Assembly: GCA_003991915.1 (NCBI GenBank)
Contig: RQTK01001033.1
Location: 17,594-81,593, forward strand
DNA length: 64,000 bases
Reading direction: 5' to 3'
Source: Elysia chlorotica
Lineage: Eukaryota; Mollusca; Gastropoda; Plakobranchidae
Positions 1 to 26,200 of the stretch are shown here, in pieces. Each line of letters begins with the position of its first letter. The first letter of the stretch is position 1. Position numbers and translations under genes: made by a program. The notes under the pieces are model-generated. The model ran no database searches, had not been told where the DNA came from, and worked only from the letters and a program-made list of their open reading frames with translations.

Positions 1-12
1 TTGTTGTGTCGG

Positions 13-58
<46 letters not shown>

Positions 59-60
59 GC
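1..60. repeat. (GTT)n microsatellite
   Basis: TTG array at the left edge, followed by a run of about 12 G near 95-107. Confidence 0.95.
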
Positions 61-145
61 TTCTGTTGGGTTTTGTTTGTTTTTTGAGGTTTAAGGGGGG
101 GGGGGGATTACTTATCTTTTGAAAAAAAATATCTTTCTCTTACAG

Positions 146-13524
<13,379 letters not shown>

Positions 13525-14730
13525 GTAAGAAACTGATCCTCGTGCGTCGCCGTTTTTTCACTATTTCTTTCGCCTTTCATAGTGGCAAGGACATCAAGTA
13601 TGCAAAGGTTTTGTCCATATTCACTTAGTTCTCATTAATACCAGGCCGAAGTTTTTTTTGTAGAACTTTACCTTAGTTGTAAACCTGCAGACCTGTTCGA
13701 CTGAAGTTTGAAATGGCATCGGTGTTTCGGCTGTCTTAAGGATAGGGCCGTGAGAAGTTTTAAAATGTGTAAATAATTTTACCATCTCGAACTTTTGACG
13801 TGGATGCCCCTCGCCATTGAATGTTCTGACTCTGTCGTTGAGAAAATTCCATGTGAACGAATGCAAAGATGTGTCCTACCGGGTAACTGGTTACCGTCTT
13901 TAAAACACAGTAGGTATTCTGTGTCTAACTCACCAAATAATATATAGGCCCTATGTTTAGACTAGCAGTTTTACCTCTGTTGTCAAAAATGAGATCCCCA
14001 CTTCGCCAGAGTTGATAGAATCTTCCGCTATGACTGCATGTATTATTTTCTCCTCAGTAGTTGTTGACAAGGCAGTAAGACTGATAAGCAGGGGTTCATT
14101 TGTGTTTATCATTTTACGAAGTTTGTCTCTTTTAACATAAAGCGATTAAACCTTAGAAGTTAGATGATGTTTGTGGTGATGTTAGGTTGTTGCTTGATGT
14201 AATTTTTGAATGTACGAGAACTTTCACTGCGCTTGTACTTGTGAACCATGACTGATTAAAGGATGAGTACCCGTAGTGAGTTAGGATTATGATAAAATTG
14301 CCATGAAAAAGTCAGTAGAAAACATCATCACTATTTAGAAGTGCTATACATATGTTTACAATACATCATATAAGTTATAATTGAATCTAGTTCAAATTAT
14401 CATTTCCCCATCAACCCGCAAATATGTTGTGCTGGTCGATACGCTGTTGTGCTAGTACTTTTTGTGAATTGATCTGCAAACCTTTCAATTTAAAATGATA
14501 AATTAATATCAAAGCTTGTATCTGTATTCAATTTTTGACAATTCTTAAAAATAGTTTGCACACAAGGGATAGGCTTAACATCCTGCTATGTGAAAAGGCT
14601 AATCTATATAACTATAAATTAAACAGATATTTATATAAACTAGTTTGTCCTAGCTTCTGAGATTTTGAAGGGCAACTTAAATCTTTTGATTTTTATAATA
14701 ACAGAGTAAATATCGTCCTTTTTAATCCAG

Positions 14731-14747
14731 CGGGAAATGAAGGGTGA
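14731..14747 (+). CDS. Candidate last coding exon (AGNEG stop)
   Basis: TTTTTAATCCAG then five codons and TGA in the phase-1 frame; an AATAAA follows at 14954. The competing option is an exon at 14058-14140 (acceptor TTTTCTCCTCAG), whose short frame is oddly hydrophobic. Confidence 0.35.
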
Positions 14748-14953
14748 ATAGATTATGAAATGGCTGCAGATGAACCTAATGGAGTGAACCTTCTTCAAAG
14801 TGAACTGAAACACAGTAGATCTTTCTGGACATGCACTATCAAGTCCTTTTCAAATAATCCCCGCTGTTTTAATTTTTTTTTATTATTCCTAATGAATTAT
14901 TTCTCAATCTGTATCAAAGTAAAATAATGCAATATATTTTATTTAAAATCTCT

Positions 14954-14959
14954 AATAAA
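14954..14959 (+). terminator. Poly(A) signal AATAAA, Ig/CCP gene
   Basis: First canonical AATAAA after the candidate last exon, in TCTCTAATAAAGG. Confidence 0.5.
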
Positions 14960-15066
14960 GGATTTACATATTGTACTTATATAAAACGTGTGTTTGTGAG
15001 ACAGGTCAAATTTATAATGCATATTTTAATAAATGTTTATATCATTTGGTTTGTGTTCTTTTTTTT

Positions 15067-15067
<1 letters not shown>

Positions 15068-15117
<50 letters not shown>

Positions 15118-15122
15118 TTAAT
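15068..15122. repeat. (AAT)n microsatellite
   Basis: Array of AAT units between the convergent gene ends. Confidence 0.95.
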
Positions 15123-15679
15123 AACAATGATCTAATTATAATGGAGCTATGCTTTTTAGCGAGGGGACAGAAAATTCTGCCAAAATATGCCTTGCATTAA
15201 TTTAGTGTCATAGATTTACGTGGGCATAATCTTTAGGTTATGCAAACACTCTCCATTTTCCTCATTTGAGCGTATTGATCCGAGAATTGAGAAATAAACC
15301 CTTAGCCATTCAACATTGAAATGCACCAAAAGAGAGAAGTCTAAAAATGCGACTTTTCTTACAGAAACTTATCTGAAATAAGCAATACATTTTTTAAGCG
15401 GGTTTCATTAGCATGCACATTTTGTGCAGTTTATTCGCTATAGTTTTACACGTAGGCGGATTAGCAACCCAAGCAAAAGGTGGCTGCTGATTCTAATTTC
15501 GTATGGCAGGGTAACAGAAAGATAACAGGTGGGATTACAACCTGCATGTTATGATTTTCGGGCAAGAATGATGGCTGTAAGTGTGGGGTTTTCTCTGAAC
15601 ATACTGTTAAATAGCTCTTTGGAGAGTTTTTGCATACTTTTTTTCAAGAATTAAGCAACGTGTATATGACAAAACTATT

Positions 15680-15685
15680 TTTATT
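15680..15685 (-). terminator. Candidate poly(A) signal for SPEF1
   Basis: AATAAA on the - strand (TTTATT on +), giving a 3' UTR of about 1.4 kb between the stop at 17103 and this point. No other gene is seen in 15.7-17.1 kb. Confidence 0.4.
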
Positions 15686-17102
15686 CACAAGTTACATTAC
15701 CCAAATACTGGGAATATTTACAAATACTTAATCATGACAAAAAATAAGGCATGACATACACTTTTTATGGATATAATCTGTATCAGTGAATGTTATACAT
15801 ATACATTGACTTTTTAACTGGAAATTCATCACAGATGGTGCAGGTAAAAAAAAACAATGATAATACATACATCAGAGTTTGATATGGCATGCACGACTAT
15901 GAGAAAAAAATGCATGTAGTTTTCCTCTAATTAAAAAAAAAAGTGAAACATAAACATGTTGATTATCGTAAAGTGCATTGCATACAGATGTACAGTATTA
16001 CTTTAAGGTGACTTTGAGTAAGCATGTTCTATTAAGTGTATCTACAATTATATGTCATCAATGTATGAAAAAAGAAAACCAAATTGTTCAAATTGTGTGC
16101 CATTTCATGACATTCTGCGATAAACATGATCGAACAGTTTCTTGAAATATATGAAAATTAAAAAGTTCCACCCTTTCTAAGTTTTAGATATTTAAAGGAC
16201 CTAAAAAAAAAAAAAAATCTACACCAATGTACATCTAATATCATTTAATCTTTTTTTTAAAGCCAAACCGTAACTATACGAAAATGTTATGCGTTGAAAA
16301 TGTTATGATCTGATACTTTTCTCTGCTGTTTGTAATTTGTGATGGAGCAAAGAATCAGAGTAGAATTTAAAAAAACATGGGGAAAAAAGATATCAAGCAA
16401 CTTTTGTTTTGGTGGAATACATGTAACTTTCCAACTAAATATAGACATAAATTTTAATTCAAAATTGTATAAATACAAAATATAGAAACAACGAATGGAA
16501 TAAAAATAATGTACGGAATAAAAGTATACACAGGTGCATACAAAATGATTGCTACTAAATTTAGTAATGCATGATACTCTTTTAATAGACCAAATGAGTA
16601 AAACTAAAAATAAGGATGCTGTAAATAAAATGCATAATTCTTATGAAATATGAGGTTCGAGGGGCATAGCTCTTGCCCTTGTCCTGAATTCTTAATTTGA
16701 GAGAGGTAACTGAATTTTGTAATCATTGCTAATAACTGTAAGTGCTGGACTGTTTATATTACAGGCACTTTACTGTGTCTGTAGTGAATAATTATGTGCT
16801 TAGTATTCTTTATGCTGGATTGTTGATATAAGGTATTTCAAGACTACAGATTTTTTTTGTTTTTTGGATAGTATATTAACAAGAGATCCAGTGCTGGAAG
16901 AGAACTTAAATTTAAATATTAAAAGTATTGGTAATGAATGTTCAATTTATAACATCTGAAATGGTTAAAATTGATGAGTATAATCTATGACGTGAATTTT
17001 TCATAAAAACACTATTTCTAAACCTTTGCTGTAGATTTGAGTTCATTTTTCGTAGCTGTAGGCACAAACACACACAAAAACATAGCTGCATTAATAGTGA
17101 TT

Positions 17103-17225
17103 TTATCTCTTGACAATAACTTTCCCTGTGGGCCTTGTGTTTTCAAAACGACTTTGAAGGTCCTCTATTCTTATGTCTTTTAAGTGTAGTAGATGTTCCA
17201 GTCTTCTTACTTTAGCCTGCAATAT
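17103..17225 (-). CDS. SPEF1: SPEF1 last exon: coiled-coil C-terminus
   Basis: Acceptor TCTCCCTCTCAG, phase 0. Begins ILQAKVRRLEHLLHLKDIRI, the most diagnostic SPEF1 block, and ends at TAA after GKVIVKR. Confidence 0.95.
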   Translation of the reverse strand: MLQAKVRRLEHLLHLKDIRIEDLQSRFENTRPTGKVIVKR

Positions 17226-20200
17226 CTGAGAGGGAGAAATAAAAAAAAAAGAATACTTTAGATAAAATCAATTTTTTATTATAAGAAAGATGCACTAAAG
17301 ATAATAAGCATGTAAATGAGAAGACATGTATATAATCCCTTTGTTGTTGTTCTGTTGAAAAAGGAAGAAAGTTTTGGTTTTAGTTGTAGAGTTTAACTGG
17401 GTCCTTAAAAAATATATATACTAGTTACCAAATGTCCAAAAATGAGACACATTGAAATAAATAGATCTATTGCACTAGTTAATATTCAGTGGACTGAATC
17501 TTTCATTAAAAAAAATGCCAACCATATTAATTGTAGAATAATACAACACATTGAACCAAAAACAACATACATGTAATTGTTTTAACAACATCACTTATGA
17601 AAATTACAAACTTGGAAAAGTTTGAATTATAAAATGGGAATCTAGGCTAAGTACTTACTTTTAAATATTTAAAGAAAAGGCGACATAGATTGTGATTTTA
17701 ACAAGAAATATGTAACATAGTTGTAAGACATGATCTATGCTCTAGGTGTAGGTTAGCATAAGATGCAACAGCGCCGGCTGATGGGTGAGATATGTTCAAT
17801 GGTACGACAACTCTAAGAATTTTAAAAAGAATATAAAGCGCACAAATGTCAAACTTTAATTCTACAACAAAGTAACTATATGATGCTCATGCTTGCTGAA
17901 CACAACTCATGAATGTCTTCCTATTGGTCACTACACATATTTAGTCTTGTCTTTTTTTTCTCACTTGTTCTTTTTCTTTTCTCTTGTGCAAAAGAAGGTT
18001 TGACCCAGAGTATACCAACTTAAAAAAGCATACCTGTATTGTCTCTTCCTTGGCAAGACATTCTTGCTCCTTTTCTTCATACAAAGCCCTTGGGACCATT
18101 TCATCCATAGTAGTGAGTTTAGCGTTTCTGTATCCAAAATAAAATATAAATATAAAATAATGAAGCCCATTACAAAAATAAAATATAAAGAATCTGTAAA
18201 TTTGTATCAGATATAACATTTTTGACAGTGAACTCATATTACCATAGAAGAACTTCAGAACTGCTATTTTTTTCAATATTATAGAACCATCTACCATTTT
18301 AAAAGTACATCAAAGGTATTTGATGTTGAATACACTTGATTTATTAAGAAAGGTTGGTCTGTTGCTATTTTACATCAGTCTAACTCTAAGTTAAAATTAA
18401 AACTTTTTACCTGAGACTGGCCTTAATTTATTTTTCTCTCTTTTCCTTAAATATAGTTATTATCAGTAAAACAAAAATTAATACTGTTGACAAAAAACAA
18501 GAAAAAAGAAGAGAAAGATTTATACTTTTTTTCATTTCTAGATAGTAATCCATATAACTTCATACAAATTAAGGCTGTACTGTCCAGCACTCACCCTCTA
18601 TAAGGACCTGCTGCAGGTAAATTCTTTTGATTCTGCCTTCCAGGAGAGACTACAGAGAAGAAAAAAAATATTTGTGAAGAAACCAGGATGAATCAGGCAC
18701 CAATCAAAATTTTGGCTTTGGGAGTTATGTAGTGCACAAAAGCATAAAATTCACTAGGAGAGGATGAACAAATTATAACTGTGTCGTTTCTAAAATCAAA
18801 CTTAATCATTTTCTTTCGACATTGTAAAAGGTCAATATAACAAAATGTTTTCTTCTTTTACAGGGCCCTAGCTTCAAACTTTAAGATGTATCAGTCACTT
18901 GTAACAAAACAAAAAAACTCTTCATATGTTTTACTTCATTATATTTCTTTAAAAAATAACAATTTAGAAATATGGTATCTCTCGTTTAAAAAAACCCATT
19001 ACCTGGCCTGTAAAAAATCACCCTTGCAATAAAGAGAGGCCTACATCAATAACAGCCACCAAAATTAAACGATAAAACCCTTTGGGCTATTATTTTCTAA
19101 CAAAACAGAAACATTCATTAAGATGTTAAATTCTTTGAAAAGCATCATCAAATATAACGAGACACGTCATCAAATCTTAAAGAAAAACGGGAACAAAATG
19201 CTGCAAATGAGACAATGGGGATATTTTTGGTCACTTGAAAAGCAGACTAAATGTCTAGCAATAGAAAATCTAGCCAATCCATTGAAGTGCGCAAGTCAAG
19301 TCATAATGTCAAAATTGTAATTCTTTGCATAGAATCCAAATCTCAATTTCTTGTCAGCAATAATAGTTTTGAGAATTATGTATCTAATAAAGGAATAATA
19401 CTAATCAAATTGGAAAATGTTAAATGTTCTTGGAACGCTGTTTGCATGACTTTGTGTAAAAAAGTTATGGTAATGTCACAAGTCAATCAGTTTTCAGCTG
19501 TGATACCAACAATTCGCAATGTCATTTATTATTTCTTAAATACTATAAATGTTTAGTATTTTACAAAAGAGATAAACTCTCTCTCTCTCTCAAGAGAGAG
19601 AGAGAGAGAGAGAAACTGAATGTGGGAGAGGGTAGGAGGGGTGTGAGGAAAACACTGGGTAAGGAAAACAAAAAGTGATAGGCACACAAACAAGAGTCTC
19701 ATTGATCATAAGCTTTATGGTTACCACTGAGGCATTGACAAGTTAAAACATTAGATTTTAATAGCCTCAGATGACCAGTCTTCTGTCAAAAACAAGGCAA
19801 AAATTTCTATGTGTTATAGGAGTACATTACACTTTTATGTAAGATTATGGTGGCTCATAAAAATTATGCTGTTTACTCCTTAACCTAGAACTGCTTTGTC
19901 ATTTGAAATTATGCAGTGACAAACCATGCTGAGTTACTTTACATAGATGAGACACTTAATTTCACGATGGTTTTGTTTTCTGTTTATCAATGGATTAGCA
20001 CAAGTTAATTAATTGACATATTATCTGACAAATCCTCTAAAAATTAGATTATTATTAGCATTTATTATTGAGCCTTTTATGTTCTAGCCTTCAACATTTT
20101 CTTTTTAATGTGAGGAAAAATTGTTAGATATTTTAAAAAATGTATGAATAAATCATTTTAAGAGCCAAGGACATGTGTTAGCTATACATATCTTAAGTTT

Positions 20201-23200
20201 TTCTTTTTTTCTTCTTTTTTTTGATTTTTAACATAGTATTGTGTGTTCAACTTACCTTTTGGTTTAATTCCAGCATTGTTGGATGTAATATTTGGCATGC
20301 CTAGAGTGTAAAATGATTGGGAAGCAAATTTTGTGAAATTTAAAAAAAAACACAGCAGAGGGTACAAAAAAATAAATGAAATTATGTGAAGGTGCACTGA
20401 AGTTATTGTTTCAGGCATTAAAAACTGATTAATATAAAAAAAAGTGAACAGCATGTTTAGTGTTATGTGCATTGACTTACAGAAATATCAGACACAAGAA
20501 AGTTTGGATTGAATTAGTAATTTATGTTTTAAAAATTTAAAAAGCCCAGCTCCATTTTCAAGTTTTTTTGGGTTTTTTTGTTTTGTTTGTTTTTTACTAA
20601 TCAGAGGGGAAGAACATAAAGAGAGTGAGGGAGAGAAAAACTGACTGACATTAGCGACAAAGAGAGCAGGATTATGACAAAATGAAGTGTGAGCAAGAAA
20701 CTAAATAATTCACAACAAACTAAAAAATATAGTGATGGTTCAAAAATGTGTTTGTATCCTGAAGTCTTTCATTGGTTTTGATAGAGTTAAAAATATTGCT
20801 CTATCATAGGTATTAAAAGAAATGTTCAAAAAGCATCACCAGAACTGTTTTGATAAATAAAAAAGACATTGTAATCTTAAAGTCTTTCATTGGTTTTGAT
20901 AGAGTTAAGACATTGTAATCTTATGTTTTCAAGCTCATAGCAATGTGTCTAAAAACTGCTCAGTTAAGTTTCTGCACGAAGAATTTGTTTTTCACTTGCC
21001 AAATTTAATTTAAAAATTGGAACACATCAAACAAAATATGCATTGCTTATTATAGCACCACAAACTCACTAATGTTCTGATCAGCCTCTGGTCTGTCATT
21101 GAAATTAGACTTTGAGGCTTTTGGATTAGTATGCATTCTCTGTGAGGACTTGGCCTGATGTTGAGCAATCTGATTTCTTTCCTCCGCACCTTTTGTCATG
21201 TCCCACATTGCACGTTCTATCTTGGAGCGTAAATGCATAAGGAAGCGCTCAACTAATCCTTGCTTTGCGAGGCACAACTCTCTGATTAAATCCTCTGTCA
21301 GTTGAAAATTCAACTTGGTAAAGACTTTCCTAGAGATAAAAGTAAAAAAAAAAAAACGGGATTAAAGCTGATTTCTCTTTTGGTGTGTTAACATTGGTTT
21401 CATTTTTCTTAAAGAAAACATCTTTTAAAATAAAATAAAAACAATAACAGTAAAGATAAAAATAATAATGATAATAATAATAATTATAACAATAATAATA
21501 ATAATAATAATAATAATAGCAACAATAATAGTATTAACATTGTTAATAAATTACTTAATCTATCATTATCGACATTTATTGGAGGGAGGAAAAAAATATT
21601 TAAAAGATAATTTAAACGAAGAGCTACCTTGGTACACTTAATCATTATAAAAGTCTCCACATTGATTAAGCTGGAAAGTAAATATTAAAACCAAAGATCT
21701 TGTAACTAAATTCTCAATGTTGGTATGGAATGCAATTTTTATGAGAAAATAAAAATTTATATTTCTTAGGAATTTTTTTTATTTTTACTCATTTTTTGTT
21801 TTTAATTTTGGCCAAAAATCGACACATTGAAATAAAAAAGCTGTCTCAATTTATTTTATACTGTATGGTATTATAATTATTGTTAAAGAGAAAAAACATT
21901 TGCATAGGGTTGCCTCATATGAGTAAATAAAAAGCAGGGTATAGAATGTTGTCATGAATTTATATAAAAAGGAAGAAAAAAAAAAGCAAAATGAAAATTT
22001 ATTGCTACACTATCCCTATACCTACAAACTCAACTAAATATGTTGGCACTAGTATACAGTCCGTGAAAATCCTCTACGTGTAAATAGAACTAGACGGCAG
22101 CATTATAGGAGACATTAATGTGTTTAAAAAAAAATTACATGCATAGTGCAATGACAGCCAAAAATGACCTTAAACATACAGACTGAAACACATAATAATA
22201 CTTTATTGAGGGATAATGTTCTGGTGGGTTTTTTTAAATTATATTTGATCACATTGAAAGGTTGCAAGTCACCTGTTTAAAAGAAACCAGTTTTGCATTT
22301 TCTGAGGGGTTGAGTTGCCAGCTGTATAGTTGTGAACATCAATTACTTTGGGCATGAAATATTTCACTATCTCAGCCACTAGAACTGCAGAGGACAAAGC
22401 ACAGAATTCATGCGATACATAAAGTGACAGCAATAGTTACTGAACATGATGCCTTATCGACAGAAAAAAAATAGCTGAACACACCCTGCACTTTCTCACT
22501 CAGTCTGAGGGAGGGGAAACAAAGAAAGACATAATTTTAGAACTTTGCTAAAATAATATCTAAGCTTCCTCGAGAAAATGTAGGCAAAGCAAATAGAATT
22601 GACCTTCAAAGAGTTTTGAGTTGGATCAGCTTGTAGAAGAATTATCTCACAAGCCAAATTTAAGCCAGGAATTTAATGTTATAATGACGAGCACAATAGT
22701 TTGGAAGAAGTTTTAATTTCATCATCTGAAATCAGCACTAAACTGCAATTCATGAATTTATTACATAAACGATCTCTGAAAAAAAAAGTTTTGAAAATGC
22801 AAATTATAAGATTAAAAACTCCATCATTTATTTTATATAAAAAAAGAGAAAGAAATAAAAAATATTATTTCTGGTTTAATTTTACTTCACAGGATTGTAA
22901 GTAGGGAATTAAGCAACGAAAATATAAAAGCAAAGAAGAATTACCAATTTTGGATTAAATTGAGCAAAGAAGATACAATTACAAAAAAAATTGTCTAAAA
23001 ATAGGAGCCTAAAATATAAAAGACAAAACTCTATAGCAAAAACGAAAAGGATTCATCCATTTCAATAAATATTAAGGGGCATAGGAATAAAAGATATGGG
23101 TAACAGATTCACACGCCTCTGATAGTATAAGAAAAGCGTTTCTCAAGCTTGATGATTAATTTATCACCATGAGATAAAAATAAAATCTAAATTTGCATTT

Positions 23201-26200
23201 AATTTTTACTCAATAAGAGATAAAAGTAGATTCAAAAACCAAAGTTATATGATCTAAACAGGTTTTTTCCATTAAAAAAAATTTTTTCAATTAGAGGATT
23301 TAGAAAATTACATGCTCCTTTTCTAGTTTAGAATAATTCAAAGAACCAAAAAGGTAAACTGATTTAACTATAGTGTTGTCCAAAAATTAGAAAGCAAACT
23401 TAGATTAAATATTTGAATGTAAAAGGATAACCTTTGAACTTTGAGAAAATTTATTTATAAAAAAAAAAATTAAAATTCGTAAACAATAAAAATAAGGTAA
23501 CCAATTCCAACGGAAGGAAAAAGATTCTAGACTTTTTACTTTCAATGTCTAAAACAGTTCATATTCTTAACTGTTTGACTACAGATTTTTTTTTACTCCC
23601 TGACAAAAGCGTTTCTACCTATTTATTTTATCTTCACTTAATACAATCTCTATATGTACCATTGATAGAAATTATTGACTCTTTGTCGCTTTCACTGTCA
23701 CACTGATTTCCAAAAAAATAACTTCATGGCATTGGATGCAGTTATCGCTAAACTGATTGTCTTCAAGTTCATCCTTCTCTTCTGTAGGTCCAGAGTAACA
23801 TTGGCCAGCGCAAACAACACAGGAGATGTTTACAGAATCAACAGCTTATTTTGTGTTTTAAAATACGAAGAATGAAGTTGGTGGAAGTAAAAGTAGCAAA
23901 AAATGATTGAATGCATCTTCTAACAGTTTGTATTAACTTTAAATAGATTTGAGGTAAGTTGGATGAGAATTTATTGTCTGGGTGTGAATCTTGTTATCAC
24001 AATGCAATGTGTGTGTATTGCCAGTTTTTAAGTTATACTTTTTATCATAATTACATTTCCAAAAACATAACTGAGTCTGAGTATAATTTTTATGAGAATT
24101 GTGAAAACTCTCCTTTTCTTAAACAAATTTGTGTATATCATTTTGATCAAACTAATACATATAGAGACAAGTTGTAGGTTAAACGAAATAAAACTTAATT
24201 GAGTGCAAGCAAGACAGATCTAATCATGCTAGAATGCAGTTGCTATAACTAGCATTCTCTTTCTAGTTGTACCTGTTGAGCTGAGTCCAATTATCAATTT
24301 TCTTTCGTGTAGCATTTACAGGAGTAAAGTTGTGCAAAGCAACAAGGTGAGGCAGAAAATGTTTAATCAATTCTGCAATCATCACTGAAAGTGAAACATA
24401 TTAATCTTAGTGCTTTTTCCAAATACCCGCTAAATACATGGAGCTGACAAAATCATACAAGACAAACACAATGCAAAGCTAGTATGAAGAGTCGAAAATT
24501 CCTGCAAAACCAAAACGTAATTATTTGGAAGACTCAAATTGTTTCGAAAAAGAAATAATGGTTAAGTGTGCAAATAACACTAAACCTTAATCTATTGGCA
24601 AAAATGTATACATCTGTGGTATGATAACAATAGTGGCTAGAGCCTAAAAGCGTGATTCAAGAAAGCAATACAAAATGGGGTGTTTTATCATTTGAAATGT
24701 GGATACTTTGGTTTGCAATTGATGTTGTCAAATTTGCTCTATGTTTTTAACTTTAATAGTATGAATAAAATAGGTAGCAGTAAAACAGCATAATCAGAAT
24801 ATTCAACATCTAAAATAGACTTAACTCTTTCAGTAACATGGCATTAGCACTGGAACTTTGCATTTCGAAAAAACAATTCAGATCCAGCTGCATACATTTT
24901 ATAACAGTCTCTCACAGCTTCCATTTATTTTTTACCCCATACATATATATATATATATATATATATTTGGATGATGGAGAATATGGGCTTTGCTTTACAA
25001 GAATATGCCATGAGATCTTGCAATTTATATTGCTGCCTTTTAATTTCCTGTGAGTCCAATATATGTATCAATTTTATTGTTGTCTTGCCGTTGCACTGTT
25101 GCTTGGTAGACAACTCCATCCTGCAAACATTTATCATCCAATGGGCACATTGCTTTATCCCTGCAGTTGCATAGTCTCGTTTCCTTGATTTCTTCTTGTT
25201 CCTTATTCATGATTGATTTGTTATGTGTATTGATAATTTGTTTAACATTACTTATGCAGATGTAGCTTAGTTTTATTTTCATCTTATTTATGATTTTATG
25301 AAGCTTGTTTCTGGATGGGAAGCATACTTCAAGGATATTAAGGAACGTTTTTCTTATGTTAGTCGCCACATTCAGGCTATAACTGGGGTTGAACTAAGTG
25401 ATATTTATTTTCCTTGCATTTCTTGTTTTAAATTTGGTCTCTCTGTTGTTGACTCTTGTGTCCATGTTAATGTTGTTTCTCACTTTGGTTGTAGATGGCA
25501 TTGTTTGTTCAATGTTCTTAGTTTTGCCGTTTTCTACATATTTAAGTATCTTTTTGTGACCATTTTCTTTCAATACAGAGCTATTATCGTTTTGCGTGTT
25601 CATTGAAAATGTTTTCATTTGTCCTGACAATGGATATACTTGATTGTATCATAAGGCTTTTTGAATGGTCTGTACAGCCCTGTTCTTAGATCGAGTATAA
25701 TATATCAAGGAAATCTTCTAAACAACACAAGAAAAACGAATTAGACAAAGTTTTCTGATGGGAGGGGTTCAATGGTGCCTCTTGAAACACATTTGTTAAG
25801 ACTTCAATAACTAAGTAACTAAGAAGCAATTGTTTTATCACTATTTTTATGTATAATTGAATGTAATTTCAAAATACATATATCAAAACGTGGCGAGCAG
25901 TTAAAGAAGACAACTCTGAAGTGAAAATTGTTTACGCATTTTGACGCCAAATTTCCCTCATCTTAATCAACAAGCGTACTTTATGAGCCAAATAGGGTAC
26001 TGCAAAATTTGTTGTTAGTTACAACACTTTATAAGAAGTTGCACAACAGATTTGAAGCGGATACCTAAAAAATGTTGTTAGTTATGGCAAGAAATCTATC
26101 TTCAGGAAAAACGCAATTTAAAAAAAAATGGAAATCAACTCTCGCAACAATGGACTATAAACCCTTTTCAACAAACATTTACAGGGTTTATATTTCATAT

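Noticed and set aside
19123-19556. Overlapping + strand frames
   Set aside because: AT-rich, antisense to a SPEF1 intron, no domain.
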